Below are positions 26,978 through 36,403 of a DNA stretch of 64,000 nt, in pieces. How positions within the stretch are numbered: the stretch's first letter is position 1; every line of letters starts with the position of its first letter. Source of the DNA: Pseudoalteromonas aurantia 208. GTDB lineage: Bacteria > Pseudomonadota > Gammaproteobacteria > Enterobacterales > Alteromonadaceae. Made by a program: the position numbers and the translations under genes. The notes below the pieces were generated by a model that had not been told where the DNA came from, searched no databases, and worked only from the letters and a program-made list of their open reading frames with translations. The stretch is taken from assembly GCF_014858725.1 (NCBI RefSeq), contig NZ_AQGV01000014.1:305408-369407 (forward strand), written 5' to 3'.

Positions 26978-27029
26978 TAACCTGAGCATAAAGGTAACTC
27001 GCTGTAGTTCTTATACAGATCTCAGGTTA
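26978..27029. repeat. Spaced 9-bp inverted repeat in a 495-bp intergenic region
   Basis: TAACCTGAG (26978-26986) and CTCAGGTTA (27021-27029) are perfect inverted repeats 34 bases apart. The gap 26680-27174 otherwise contains only AT-rich sequence, the presumed promoter of the redox operon, and the yidC terminator. Confidence 0.4.
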
Positions 27030-27116
27030 CTTATATTAAAGTGGTGTAGTACATAAATGGGGGGTTGTCTAAATAAGAGGGGTAAAGCATCTATGCTAGC
27101 GGGAGTAAATAATTGA

Positions 27117-27142
27117 AAACGCCTGCAAGTTAGCAGGCGTTT
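27117..27142 (-). terminator. Intrinsic terminator of the rpmH-yidC operon
   Basis: AAACGCCTGC (27117-27126), 6-base loop, GCAGGCGTTT (27133-27142), followed on the minus strand by T residues; 32 bases past the yidC stop. Confidence 0.9.
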
Positions 27143-27174
27143 GATCGATAACAAAAAGCTGTTTTACAATGGCT

Positions 27175-28815
27175 TTATCTTACCTTTAATCCTTTCTTTT
27201 CCATCCCGCGGTAGATGATAAGCATCTGTGCAATGGTGATCAGGTTCGATACTAACCAGTATAAAACGAGGCCTGATGGGAAAGGGAAGATTAAGAAGAA
27301 TATCGTAAATACCACAGGCATGTACGTCATCATCTTTTGCTGCATTGGATCTGTGACAGTCATCGGCTGCAGCTTTTGCGTTAGAAACATACTCGCACCA
27401 AATAAAATAGGCAGTACGTAGTATGGGTCTGCCGCCGACAAGTCTGTAAGCCAGAACATGAATTCAGCGTGGCGTAACTCTGTCGACTCTAAGAATACAT
27501 AGAACAAGGCTAAGAAAATTGGCATTTGTAGTAATAGAGGTAAACAGCCACCCATCGGGTTAACTTTCTCTTTGCGATATAGTTCCATCGTAGCTTGACC
27601 AAACTTCTGGCGGTCATCGCCATAACGCTCTTTTAATGCCTGCATTTTTGGCTGTAGCATGCGCATTTTAGCCATTGAGGTGTATTGCGCTTTAGTCAGT
27701 GGGTAAAGTGCAGACTTCACCAAAATAGTGATCGCGATAATGGCTAGTCCCCAGTTACCTATCAGGCCATATAAGAACTTAAGTAATATGAACAGTGGCT
27801 GAGAGATAAAAAATAACCAACCATAGTCTACAGTTAAATCTAAGTTATGATGAATTGCTTCTAAAGCATCTCCATCTTTCGGGCCCATGTAATAGGTAGC
27901 TGACAGGTTAACTGTACTATTGGCTTGGACATTCACCGGCTCGCCTTTTAACCCCATAATACCTTGACCATTACGCACTGCGGTATAAATGGTGTTATTT
28001 GACTCTTGCATTGGTACCCATGCACTTACAAAGTAATGCTGAATAAATGCGACATAGCCACCTAACGTATTCTTGTTAAGATTCGCTTCAATCATGTCAT
28101 CAAAGCTGTATTTTTCATAGGGCTCTTCAGCTGTACCGTACGCCGTACCAAGGTAGGTTTGATCAACCATGCTGCCTTTGGCCTGAATTGTACGTTTAAC
28201 CTGAGTATACAATTGCACTTGTATAGGATCTGCCGTTGCGTTGTTAACGCTATATTCAAGGTTTACATCGTATTTACCAGCTTTAAATACATACGTTTTG
28301 GTAAACTCAACACCTTTGGCATCAACAAAAGTTAAAGGCACACGCAACTCATCACCATTCAATTGGTATTGCGTATTAGAACTTGTATATACAGGACGAC
28401 CATCTTGTGATGCATCAGGCCCATTTAAGCCAATTAAGCCACTTTGCGAGATATATTGCTTACCTTCAAACTCACCTAGTAGTAAGTAAGGGTCTTCACT
28501 ACCATGCGTTTCAGCATGCTTTAGAAGTTTAGCTTCAACAATGTCGCCCCCTTTAGTATCAATTTGTACCGCTAAAACGTCAGTTGTTACTGTGATCACT
28601 GAACGAATTGCTTTAGTTGCGGCTACAGGCACGTCGCCTTGACTTGATACTGGTACATCATTTTGTGATGCAGCCGATGATACATTTGGGGTAGTTACTT
28701 GTGTTGTGGCACTGGTATCGATTTTTGGTTGGTTGTAGTCATTATTCCACTCTTGGAATAATAAATACGACACAAGCAATAAACCGATAAATAAAAACGT
28801 GCGTTGTGATTCCAT
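27175..28815 (-). CDS. yidC: Membrane protein insertase YidC
   Basis: Inserts membrane proteins alone or with SecYEG. 546 aa: N-terminal membrane anchor (TFLFIGLLLVSYLLFQEW), a large periplasmic beta-domain (about 55-340) and the conserved C-terminal five-helix core with KSALYPLTKAQYTSMAKM and MGGCLPLLLQMPIFLALF. Nine bases after the yidD stop. Confidence 0.98.
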   Translation of the reverse strand: MESQRTFLFIGLLLVSYLLFQEWNNDYNQPKIDTSATTQVTTPNVSSAASQNDVPVSSQGDVPVAATKAIRSVITVTTDVLAVQIDTKGGDIVEAKLLKHAETHGSEDPYLLLGEFEGKQYISQSGLIGLNGPDASQDGRPVYTSSNTQYQLNGDELRVPLTFVDAKGVEFTKTYVFKAGKYDVNLEYSVNNATADPIQVQLYTQVKRTIQAKGSMVDQTYLGTAYGTAEEPYEKYSFDDMIEANLNKNTLGGYVAFIQHYFVSAWVPMQESNNTIYTAVRNGQGIMGLKGEPVNVQANSTVNLSATYYMGPKDGDALEAIHHNLDLTVDYGWLFFISQPLFILLKFLYGLIGNWGLAIIAITILVKSALYPLTKAQYTSMAKMRMLQPKMQALKERYGDDRQKFGQATMELYRKEKVNPMGGCLPLLLQMPIFLALFYVFLESTELRHAEFMFWLTDLSAADPYYVLPILFGASMFLTQKLQPMTVTDPMQQKMMTYMPVVFTIFFLIFPFPSGLVLYWLVSNLITIAQMLIIYRGMEKKGLKVR

Positions 28816-28823
28816 AACAGCTC

Positions 28824-29123
28824 TTATTTCTCGTGTTGATGTTTAACTTGGGTTGATTTCTCAGGTACGGGGTCATCCCCGCCTGCACTTAAAGGGTGAC
28901 ATTTTAATATGCGTTTGACCGCGAACCAACTCCCTTTTAACAAACCATGACAATTAATTGCTTGTATGGCATAGCTAGAGCAAGTTGGATTAAAACGACA
29001 ATGTGGACCTAACATAGGGCTAATAAAGTGTTGGTAACCTTTAATCAATAGAATAAAGATACGCTTCGGGGCATCAAGTAATATGGTGAACCAAGGCTTT
29101 AGCACTTTAATTATCATTGCCAT
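28824..29123 (-). CDS. yidD: Membrane protein insertion efficiency factor YidD
   Basis: Small amphipathic protein acting with YidC. Conserved core LIKGYQHFISPMLGPHCRF, NPTCSSYA and KCHPLSAGGDDPVP. I use the ATG at 29123 (99 aa); the open frame could begin at a TTG at 29138 or an ATG at 29117, and none has a clear ribosome-binding site. Between rnpA and yidC as usual. Confidence 0.95.
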   Translation of the reverse strand: MAMIIKVLKPWFTILLDAPKRIFILLIKGYQHFISPMLGPHCRFNPTCSSYAIQAINCHGLLKGSWFAVKRILKCHPLSAGGDDPVPEKSTQVKHQHEK

Positions 29124-29175
29124 ACTATTAATGTTCAAAAGGTGAGCTAAAGATACCCTAAATCAAGGGCTAAAG

Positions 29176-29625
29176 CTACGAACGGGGTGTATTATCGCGC
29201 TTTTGCGGCGAGTTTGCTTTTTTTACATTCTTTGCTGGGCGCTTTTTAAACGGTTTAGGCTTTGGTGCTCCCGGTTTACAACGTTCATTGAGTTTTCGCC
29301 ACATTTTATTAAGTTGTTGCGTTAACTCGGCATTACTTTGTTCATCAACACCGCTTTTAACCATTAATACAATATCAATGTTATCAAGTTTATGCTGATT
29401 TAAACGAAAACTTTCGCGAGCAAGCCGTTTGATGCGGTTGCGTTGGCAAGCCAGTTTACAGCGTTTTTTAGCAACAGTAAGGCCTAAACGAGGACGTCCA
29501 ATATCATTAGGTTTTGCTAGAAGAGTAAAATAAGGTGTCGCTGCGCGAGCAGGTTCTTGAAATATTCGAGAGTAATGCGAGGGAGTTAACAGACGTAACT
29601 CCCTGCCAAAGCTAAAGCTTTCCAC
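29176..29625 (-). CDS. rnpA: Ribonuclease P protein component
   Basis: Protein partner of the RNase P RNA in tRNA 5' maturation. The signature RNRIKRLARESFR lies at about residue 62. 149 aa, about 30 longer than E. coli RnpA because of a Lys/Pro-rich C-terminal tail. GTG start at 29625, four bases past the rpmH stop, so translation is probably coupled. Confidence 0.97.
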   Translation of the reverse strand: MESFSFGRELRLLTPSHYSRIFQEPARAATPYFTLLAKPNDIGRPRLGLTVAKKRCKLACQRNRIKRLARESFRLNQHKLDNIDIVLMVKSGVDEQSNAELTQQLNKMWRKLNERCKPGAPKPKPFKKRPAKNVKKANSPQKRDNTPRS

Positions 29626-29628
29626 TTA

Positions 29629-29763
29629 TTAAGCAGAAAGTACTTTACGGCCTTTAGCACGACGACGTGCTAGTACTTTACGGCCATTTACAGTTGCCAT
29701 GCGAGCACGGAAACCGTGAGCACGTTTGCGTTTTAAAACGCTAGGTTGAAAAGTTCTTTTCAT
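29629..29763 (-). CDS. rpmH: Ribosomal protein bL34
   Basis: 44-residue basic ribosomal protein: begins MKRTFQPSVLKRKRAHGF and ends GRKVLARRRAKGRKVLSA, the standard bL34 sequence. Followed by TAATAA and then the rnpA GTG. First gene of rpmH-rnpA-yidD-yidC. Confidence 0.99.
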   Translation of the reverse strand: MKRTFQPSVLKRKRAHGFRARMATVNGRKVLARRRAKGRKVLSA

Positions 29764-29842
29764 AACAATTCCGTCCGATCGGTTAAGTTAAAACATCCTA
29801 TGCAGGTCGCGATCCTGGCACAGGTGCCATTGCGAGCGCGAG

Positions 29843-29871
29843 ATAGTAATGCCCATTGCCTCGAAAGTCAA
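29843..29871 (-). promoter_or_regulatory. Promoter of rpmH-rnpA-yidD-yidC
   Basis: Minus strand TTGACT (29866-29871), exact 17-bp spacer, TACTAT (29843-29848), followed by a GC-rich discriminator; 80 bases before rpmH. Good match to a sigma-70 promoter for a growth-rate-regulated gene. Confidence 0.8.
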
Positions 29872-29900
29872 TAACTATCTCTGGCGCTGGTGGTTTTTTA

Positions 29901-29939
29901 ACTAATACTATGTAGGTCTCTACGTAGTTGGTTATTAGT
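29901..29939. other. Hairpin in the rpmH-dnaA intergenic region
   Basis: ACTAATA (29901-29907) pairs with TATTAGT (29933-29939), enclosing CTATGTAG (29908-29915) paired with CTACGTAG (29920-29927) over a GTCT loop and a 5-base bulge. No T run on either strand. Function unknown. Confidence 0.5.
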
Positions 29940-29974
29940 AGTCGCTATTATATAAAGCTGCTGCATTATAAAGG

Positions 29975-30230
29975 TGATCTTTCGATCGCACCAGTAGATC
30001 TGGATCGATCTGATCTAATTAGAGTTTTCCACAGGCTTTGGGGGGAATATGGAAAAAACCTTTGGAAAACTAAAAATGATCGTAAAATAGCAGTGAGATC
30101 TTGTCTATTTTTTGCTATGATCTAACTCTTGGATCTAAAATAAAATTTCATTTAAAACAGCTGTTTATTGTTTTTTATCAACAGGATCCTCATTTTTTGA
30201 AAAGTCAACATTGAAGTTGTGGATAAGATC
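29975..30230 (+). promoter_or_regulatory. dnaA control region: GATC cluster and DnaA boxes
   Basis: Twelve GATC sites in about 256 bases (29975, 29984, 29997, 30003, 30007, 30012, 30078, 30097, 30119, 30132, 30185, 30227). DnaA boxes: a perfect TGTGGATAA at 30218-30226, near matches TTTTCCACA at 30025-30033 and TTATCAACA at 30175-30183. Consistent with autoregulation by DnaA and SeqA/Dam sequestration (known for E. coli). I could not settle on one -35/-10 pair. Confidence 0.8.
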
Positions 30231-30343
30231 CATTCATAATACTCGGCTTCCATTATTAATTTAATGATAATAAAAGAAAATTTCTGGGTGAATTTTAGCC
30301 TTTTTAGGTGCCCGGGAATATTAACTATGTATTGGAGTTCAGC

Positions 30344-31738
30344 GTGTATCTGTCGGTTTGGCAAAGTTGTTTATATGTGTTGCAAGATGAATTGCCGTCT
30401 CAGCAATTTAGTATGTGGGTTAGACCACTACAAGCAGAAAGTACCGATGATACCTTAACGATTTATGCACCTAACCGTTTTGTGCTTGATTGGGTGAGAG
30501 AGAAGTACTTAAATCGTATTAATGAATTACTTATTGAGATCTGCGGTGATGAAGCGCCAAAGTTACACTTTGACGTAGGTAGTAAACCTATTTTAGGTCA
30601 ACAACCTAGTGCTGATACCCAACAAGTACCGATGGTAAGTGCACAGCCTGCAACAAGTACGCAAAGCGTTGCTGCGCCAGCCGTTGAAAAGATTGAACCA
30701 GCACCAAAATCAGCATATCGCCCTAATATTAAAGAAAATTATACGTTTGATAATTTTGTTGAGGGTAAATCTAACCAATTGGCAAAAGCTGCCGCCACTC
30801 AGGTTTCTGATAATCCTGGCTCGGCATTTAATCCTGTTTTTATTTATGGCGGGACAGGCCTAGGTAAAACACACTTATTGCATGCTGTCGGCAATGGTAT
30901 TTTGGCTAAAAAGCCAGACGCAAAAATTGTGTATATGCATTCAGAGCGCTTTGTACAAGATATGGTTAAAGCACTACAAAATAATGCAATCGAAGAGTTT
31001 AAGCGATATTACCGAAGTGTTGACGCCCTGATGATTGATGATATTCAGTTTTTCGCCAATAAAGAGCGTTCTCAAGAGGAGTTTTTTCATACCTTTAATG
31101 CGTTGCTTGAAGGTAATCAACAAATCATTTTAACGTCAGACCGTTATCCTAAAGAAATTGTGGGAGTAGAAGACAGGCTTAAGTCTCGTTTTGGGTGGGG
31201 CTTGACGATAGCAATAGAGCCCCCTGAGCTGGAAACACGAGTTGCGATTTTAATGAAAAAGGCGCAGCAGAGTAATATTAACTTACCACATGAAGTTGCA
31301 TTCTTTATTGCTAAAAAACTTCGATCTAATGTACGTGAATTAGAAGGTGCGTTAAATCGTGTGATAGCCAATGCAAATTTTACAGGCAGGCCTATCTCTA
31401 TTGACTTCGTAAAAGAAGCATTGCGTGACTTATTAGCACTACAAGATAAGTTAGTAACCATTGATAATATACAACGTACTGTTGCTGAATATTATCGTAT
31501 ACGTGTATCTGACTTATTATCAAAGCGCCGTAGCCGCTCTGTAGCGCGTCCACGCCAAGTTGCGATGGCGTTATCTAAAGAGTTGACCAATCATAGTTTA
31601 CCAGAAATAGGCGATGCTTTTGGTGGACGAGATCATACAACGGTATTACATGCCTGTCGTAAAGTAAAAGCACTTCGTGATGAATCACATGAAGTAAAAG
31701 AAGATTATCAGAATTTGATTAGAACATTGTCGTCTTAA
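30344..31738 (+). CDS. dnaA: Chromosomal replication initiator DnaA
   Basis: AAA+ protein that binds DnaA boxes and opens oriC. Domain I (WQSCLYVLQDELPSQQFSMW), a Gln/Ala-rich linker (about residues 85-130), AAA+ core with GGTGLGKTHLLHA and DALMIDDIQFF, and C-terminal HTH with GGRDHTTVLHACRKV. I start at the GTG at 30344 (464 aa): GGAG is six bases upstream and the first residues then match DnaA; the ATG at 30308 would add twelve unconserved residues. Confidence 0.98.
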   Translation: MYLSVWQSCLYVLQDELPSQQFSMWVRPLQAESTDDTLTIYAPNRFVLDWVREKYLNRINELLIEICGDEAPKLHFDVGSKPILGQQPSADTQQVPMVSAQPATSTQSVAAPAVEKIEPAPKSAYRPNIKENYTFDNFVEGKSNQLAKAAATQVSDNPGSAFNPVFIYGGTGLGKTHLLHAVGNGILAKKPDAKIVYMHSERFVQDMVKALQNNAIEEFKRYYRSVDALMIDDIQFFANKERSQEEFFHTFNALLEGNQQIILTSDRYPKEIVGVEDRLKSRFGWGLTIAIEPPELETRVAILMKKAQQSNINLPHEVAFFIAKKLRSNVRELEGALNRVIANANFTGRPISIDFVKEALRDLLALQDKLVTIDNIQRTVAEYYRIRVSDLLSKRRSRSVARPRQVAMALSKELTNHSLPEIGDAFGGRDHTTVLHACRKVKALRDESHEVKEDYQNLIRTLSS

Positions 31739-31753
31739 GGGCTCGTTTTTATT

Positions 31754-32857
31754 ATGCAAATAACCATTTCTAGAGAGCAGTTTTTAAAACCGCTAACCCA
31801 AGTTTCCGGTGCAATTGAGCGTAAGCATACGCTACCTATTTTATCGAATGTACTACTTGAGATTAAAGATGGTACGTTGGCTATGACAGGGACTGATTTG
31901 GAAATTGAGCTGGTCGCAGCAGTGCAGTTGGATGAGCCAATTAGCGATGCAAAAATCACTTTACCCGCAAAAAAGTTGTTGGATATTTGTAAGAGTTTGC
32001 CTGATGGCTCTGATATTAAGTTGGCAAGTCAAGAGCATCAATTATTACTCACCAGTGGGAAAAGCCGCTTTTCATTAACAACTTTGGCCGCTGAAGATTT
32101 TCCTAATCTTGAGCAATGGGATGGCGAAGTTGAATTTCAGCTAACGCGGTTAGAATTACGTAAGTTGCTGGAAAGTACTCATTTCTCTATGGCAAACCAA
32201 GATGTTCGTTATTATTTAAATGGCATGTCATTTGAAGTTGATAACAGTGAAATTAAAACGGTCGCGACAGATGGGCATCGTTTAGCAATTGCACACAAGA
32301 AACTATCCGAATCTGTTGAAATGCAAAGGCAGTTAATTATACCGCGTAAAGGTGTTCAAGAAATTATGCGATTGTTGCCAGCTGACGATGAGTTATTAAG
32401 TATTCAGTTTGGTGCAAACCATGTGCGTATTGTCGACAGTGAATTTACCTTTACCAGTAAGTTGGTTGATGGGCGCTTCCCTGATTATCGGCGCGTGTTA
32501 CCTCGAGGCGGAGATAAACTTGTTACTGCCAATAGAGAATGGCTGCGCAGTGCTTTTCAACGTGTGTCTATTTTATCAAATGAAAAGTTTCGTGGCGTTC
32601 GCCTCAATTTATCAAGTGGTCTTTTAAAAATTAGTGCCAATAACCCTGAACAAGAACAAGCAGAAGAAGTTGTCGAAGTGGGTTATCAAGGTGATGATTT
32701 GGAAATAGGTTTTAATGTTTCTTATGTATTAGATGTTTTAAATACAATAAAAACGGAAGACGTACAATTTACTTTAGCTGATTCTAATAGCAGTGCGTTA
32801 ATTGAGGGCGCTGGAGATGATGAAGCAATGTATGTCGTGATGCCAATGCGTTTATAA
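31754..32857 (+). CDS. dnaN: DNA polymerase III beta sliding clamp
   Basis: Ring-shaped processivity clamp. 367 aa in three repeated domains; N-terminus MQITISREQFLKPLTQVSGA and the C-terminal YVVMPMRL are typical. 15 bases after dnaA in the dnaA-dnaN-recF-gyrB operon. Confidence 0.99.
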   Translation: MQITISREQFLKPLTQVSGAIERKHTLPILSNVLLEIKDGTLAMTGTDLEIELVAAVQLDEPISDAKITLPAKKLLDICKSLPDGSDIKLASQEHQLLLTSGKSRFSLTTLAAEDFPNLEQWDGEVEFQLTRLELRKLLESTHFSMANQDVRYYLNGMSFEVDNSEIKTVATDGHRLAIAHKKLSESVEMQRQLIIPRKGVQEIMRLLPADDELLSIQFGANHVRIVDSEFTFTSKLVDGRFPDYRRVLPRGGDKLVTANREWLRSAFQRVSILSNEKFRGVRLNLSSGLLKISANNPEQEQAEEVVEVGYQGDDLEIGFNVSYVLDVLNTIKTEDVQFTLADSNSSALIEGAGDDEAMYVVMPMRL

Positions 32858-32858
32858 A

Positions 32859-33947
32859 ATGAGCCTTACCCATTTGAGCCTCGGTGACTTTCGAAACATC
32901 GAGGCGATTTCTTTAGAGCCCAGTCCAGATATTAATGTGATTATTGGCGCGAATGGCAGCGGTAAAACGAGCCTGTTAGAAGCCATTTATTTTCTCTCCC
33001 ACGGTAAGTCTTTTCGTACTAATAGGCATAAATTATTGATCCGACATGAACAGACCCGCTGTTCAGTTCACGCCAAAAAACAACACCTTAGCTTGTCTAT
33101 ACCAGTTGGTATTGGGAAAGATTCTTCGGGAGAAACCTCTTTACGGATCCAAGGGCAATCAAGTCGAAAAGTGTCTGAGCTTGCCCAGCTAATACCAGTT
33201 CAAGTTATTACACCTGAAAGCTATGATTTATTCTTTGGTGGCCCTAAAGAGCGTCGTAAATTTATGGATCTAGGGGTGTTCCACGTGGAACATGGTTTTT
33301 TTCAAGAGTGGAAAGATTTCAACAAAGTACTTAAACAACGAAATGCACTCTTGAAGTTAAGACCCAATAACTACGCTGAACAAATTCAATATTGGGACAA
33401 AGAGTTTGTTCGATTGGCAGAGAAAATAAATAACCACAGAGAAGCGTATATAAGTAGGTTTAAAACGCTTTTTTTTGATAAAATAGTTAGTCAAATACCC
33501 GTATTCTCAGGGCTTGAATTGCGCTATGATGAAGGGTGGAAAGAAAGCTTAGCTGTCACATTGAAACAACAGTTTCACCGCGATACAAAGCTAGGTTATA
33601 CAACCAAAGGGCCACACAAAGCTGATTTCAGTTTTTATATTCATGGCCATAGTGTAGAAAGTATTTTATCTCGGGGTCAATTAAAACTACTTCTATATGC
33701 GCTTAAAGTTGTACAGAATAGCTTAATTGAATCTGAAACCGATAAGCAGTCGATATTGCTTATCGACGACTTACCTTCAGAATTAGGTGAAGAAACTATG
33801 CAGTACGTGTCGACATTATTGTCGCAGTGTCAGTCTCAACTGTTTATTACTGCAATCACCACTGAAAGTATTTCTGCTGTCGTGGAACCGATGAAACGTG
33901 AACTAAAAATGTTCCACGTGAAACATGGCAGCTTAATAACAAAATAA
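32859..33947 (+). CDS. recF: DNA repair ATPase RecF
   Basis: SMC-like ATPase that helps load RecA at gaps. Walker A GANGSGKTSLLEAI near residue 31, signature LSRGQLKLLLYALK, Walker B SILLIDDLPSEL. 362 aa, one base after dnaN. Its coding sequence hosts two parS sites. Confidence 0.98.
   Translation: MSLTHLSLGDFRNIEAISLEPSPDINVIIGANGSGKTSLLEAIYFLSHGKSFRTNRHKLLIRHEQTRCSVHAKKQHLSLSIPVGIGKDSSGETSLRIQGQSSRKVSELAQLIPVQVITPESYDLFFGGPKERRKFMDLGVFHVEHGFFQEWKDFNKVLKQRNALLKLRPNNYAEQIQYWDKEFVRLAEKINNHREAYISRFKTLFFDKIVSQIPVFSGLELRYDEGWKESLAVTLKQQFHRDTKLGYTTKGPHKADFSFYIHGHSVESILSRGQLKLLLYALKVVQNSLIESETDKQSILLIDDLPSELGEETMQYVSTLLSQCQSQLFITAITTESISAVVEPMKRELKMFHVKHGSLITK
33277..33292. promoter_or_regulatory. 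parS: parS site 1 (perfect palindrome), inside recF
   Basis: TGTTCCACGTGGAACA is a perfect 16-bp palindrome matching the bacterial parS consensus (TGTTTCACGTGAAACA or TGTTCCACGTGGAACA). ParB is encoded about 17 kb away in this window. Confidence 0.92.
33910..33925. promoter_or_regulatory. parS: parS site 2, at the recF 3' end
   Basis: TGTTCCACGTGAAACA, parS consensus with one broken base pair; 633 bp from site 1. It overlaps the last recF codons, just before gyrB. Confidence 0.9.
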
Positions 33948-33959
33948 TTGGAAGAAACC

Positions 33960-36383
33960 ATGTCTGAAAATTACGATTCATCCAGTATTAAAGTACTGAA
34001 AGGATTGGATGCAGTAAGAAAGCGTCCAGGAATGTATATAGGGGATACAGATGATGGCACCGGTCTGCATCATATGGTATTTGAAGTTGTTGATAACTCA
34101 ATTGATGAAGCATTAGCTGGTCATTGTGACGATATCTTTGTAACAATTCATCTTGATGGCTCTGTATCCGTGCGCGACAATGGTCGTGGTATTCCAACTT
34201 CTATTCATGAAGAAGAAGGTGTATCTGCTGCAGAAGTTATTATGACTGTACTACATGCTGGTGGTAAGTTTGATGATAACTCATATAAAGTATCAGGTGG
34301 CTTACATGGTGTAGGTGTTTCTGTTGTAAATGCACTTTCTGAAAAACTACAATTAACAATCCGCCGAGAAGGCAAGGTGCATCAACAAACATATTCAATG
34401 GGTGTACCTGATGCGCCATTGGCTGTTATAGGTGAATCTGACACTACAGGAACTGAATTACGCTTTTGGCCAAGTTCAGAAACCTTTACTGATATAAACT
34501 TCCATTTCGATATTTTAGCGAAGCGATTACGTGAACTCTCATTTCTGAATTCTGGTGTTAGCATTATCTTAAATGATGAACGTGAGGAGAATAAACAAGA
34601 CCACTTTAAATATGAAGGTGGTATTCAAGCGTTTGTGGCTTACTTGAATCGTAAAAAAACACCAGTTCATCAAAGTGTTTTCCATTTCACGAGTGAACGT
34701 GAAGATGGCACGAGTGTTGAAGTATCAATGCAGTGGAATGATGGTTTCCAAGAAAATATTTATTGTTTTACCAACAATATCCCACAGCGAGATGGTGGAA
34801 CACACTTAGCAGGTTTTCGTTCGGCATTAACGCGTACACTGAATACGTACATGGAAAAAGAAGGCTTTCACAAGAAAGCGAAAACCAATAGTAATGCAAC
34901 CGGCGATGATGCGCGCGAAGGGCTAACGGCCGTTGTTAGTGTAAAAGTACCTGATCCAAAGTTCTCTTCACAAACAAAAGACAAACTTGTTTCAAGTGAA
35001 GTGAAGGCGGCGGTTGAGCAGGCTATGGGTGAGAAATTGGGTGAGTTCTTACTTGAGAACCCTGCAGATGCCAAAATTGTTGTCAATAAAATCATCGATG
35101 CTGCTCGTGCAAGAGAGGCAGCACGAAAAGCAAGAGAGATGACTCGTCGTAAAGGTGTGATGGATTTAGCTGGCTTACCAGGCAAATTGGCAGATTGCCA
35201 AGAACGGGATCCTGCACTTTCTGAACTATATATAGTGGAGGGTGACTCAGCAGGTGGATCGGCTAAACAAGGCCGTAATCGTAAGAATCAGGCCATTTTA
35301 CCGTTGAAAGGTAAAATACTGAATGTTGAAAAAGCACGATTTGACAAAATGTTGTCTTCACAAGAAGTAGCAACACTGATTACTGCGCTGGGCTGTGGCA
35401 TTGGTCGTGATGAATATAACCCTGAAAAGTTACGTTACCATCGTATTATCATTATGACCGATGCGGATGTGGATGGCTCTCACATTCGTACATTGCTTCT
35501 GACGTTCTTTTATCGCCAAATGCCTGAAATCATTGAACGTGGCTATGTCTATATTGCCCAGCCACCTTTATATAAAGTGAAAAAAGGTAAGCAAGAGCAA
35601 TATATTAAAGATGATGCAGCCCTAACGGTATACCTTACAGCATTAGCGCTTAATGGTGCTGCGTTGTATCCAACTGAAAGTGCAGCTGCGATAGAGGGTG
35701 AACCATTGGCAATCATGGTTGATGATTATCAAAATACCATGAAAATCATTGAGCGATTAAACCGTAAGTTCCCGTCATCGGTGACTAATCGCCTGATTTA
35801 CCAATCAGAGCTAACAGAAGCTGACTTAGCAGTGCAAACAAAAGTAACGCAATGGACAGAATCATTCATAGCGGATTTAGTTGAGCGTGATGAAGATGCC
35901 ACTATATTTGAAGCTGATGTAAAATTTGATGAAGAGCGCAGTTTATATTACCCCGTTATTAAAATTCGCCAGCATGGAGTAGATAAAGCGTATACGCTAG
36001 ATCATAGCTTTATTACTTCTAAAGACTATGTGCGTATTGCCAATACAGGTAAAAATATAGCGAACTTGATGGGTAATGGCGGATATGTTCAACGTGGCGA
36101 GAAAACGCTTGAAGTCGATAACTTTGTCGAAGGCTTAGACTGGCTGATCAATGAATCGAAGCGTGGCTTGTATACACAACGATATAAAGGACTCGGTGAG
36201 ATGAATCCAAGTCAGTTGTGGGAAACAACCATGGATCCAGATGGCCGTCGTATGCTACGTGTTACAATTGAAGATGCGATTGCAGCAGATCAGTTGTTTG
36301 CTACTTTAATGGGTGATCAGGTAGAGCCTCGTCGAGAGTTCATCGAGACAAATGCACTGCGAGTGGTTAACTTGGACGTATAA
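33960..36383 (+). CDS. gyrB: DNA gyrase subunit B
   Basis: ATPase/Toprim subunit of gyrase, which supercoils DNA. 807 aa from the ATG at 33960 (MSENYDSSSIKVLKGLDAV); GGAAG lies just upstream, and the longer frame starts at a TTG in that site. GHKL ATPase (RKRPGMYIGDTDDGTGLHH), Toprim (EGDSAGGSAKQGRNR, DADVDGSHIRTLLL) and the gammaproteobacterial insert in the C-terminal half are present. Confidence 0.99.
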   Translation: MSENYDSSSIKVLKGLDAVRKRPGMYIGDTDDGTGLHHMVFEVVDNSIDEALAGHCDDIFVTIHLDGSVSVRDNGRGIPTSIHEEEGVSAAEVIMTVLHAGGKFDDNSYKVSGGLHGVGVSVVNALSEKLQLTIRREGKVHQQTYSMGVPDAPLAVIGESDTTGTELRFWPSSETFTDINFHFDILAKRLRELSFLNSGVSIILNDEREENKQDHFKYEGGIQAFVAYLNRKKTPVHQSVFHFTSEREDGTSVEVSMQWNDGFQENIYCFTNNIPQRDGGTHLAGFRSALTRTLNTYMEKEGFHKKAKTNSNATGDDAREGLTAVVSVKVPDPKFSSQTKDKLVSSEVKAAVEQAMGEKLGEFLLENPADAKIVVNKIIDAARAREAARKAREMTRRKGVMDLAGLPGKLADCQERDPALSELYIVEGDSAGGSAKQGRNRKNQAILPLKGKILNVEKARFDKMLSSQEVATLITALGCGIGRDEYNPEKLRYHRIIIMTDADVDGSHIRTLLLTFFYRQMPEIIERGYVYIAQPPLYKVKKGKQEQYIKDDAALTVYLTALALNGAALYPTESAAAIEGEPLAIMVDDYQNTMKIIERLNRKFPSSVTNRLIYQSELTEADLAVQTKVTQWTESFIADLVERDEDATIFEADVKFDEERSLYYPVIKIRQHGVDKAYTLDHSFITSKDYVRIANTGKNIANLMGNGGYVQRGEKTLEVDNFVEGLDWLINESKRGLYTQRYKGLGEMNPSQLWETTMDPDGRRMLRVTIEDAIAADQLFATLMGDQVEPRREFIETNALRVVNLDV

Positions 36384-36403
36384 TTCTAAGTGACAGAAAA
36401 ATG

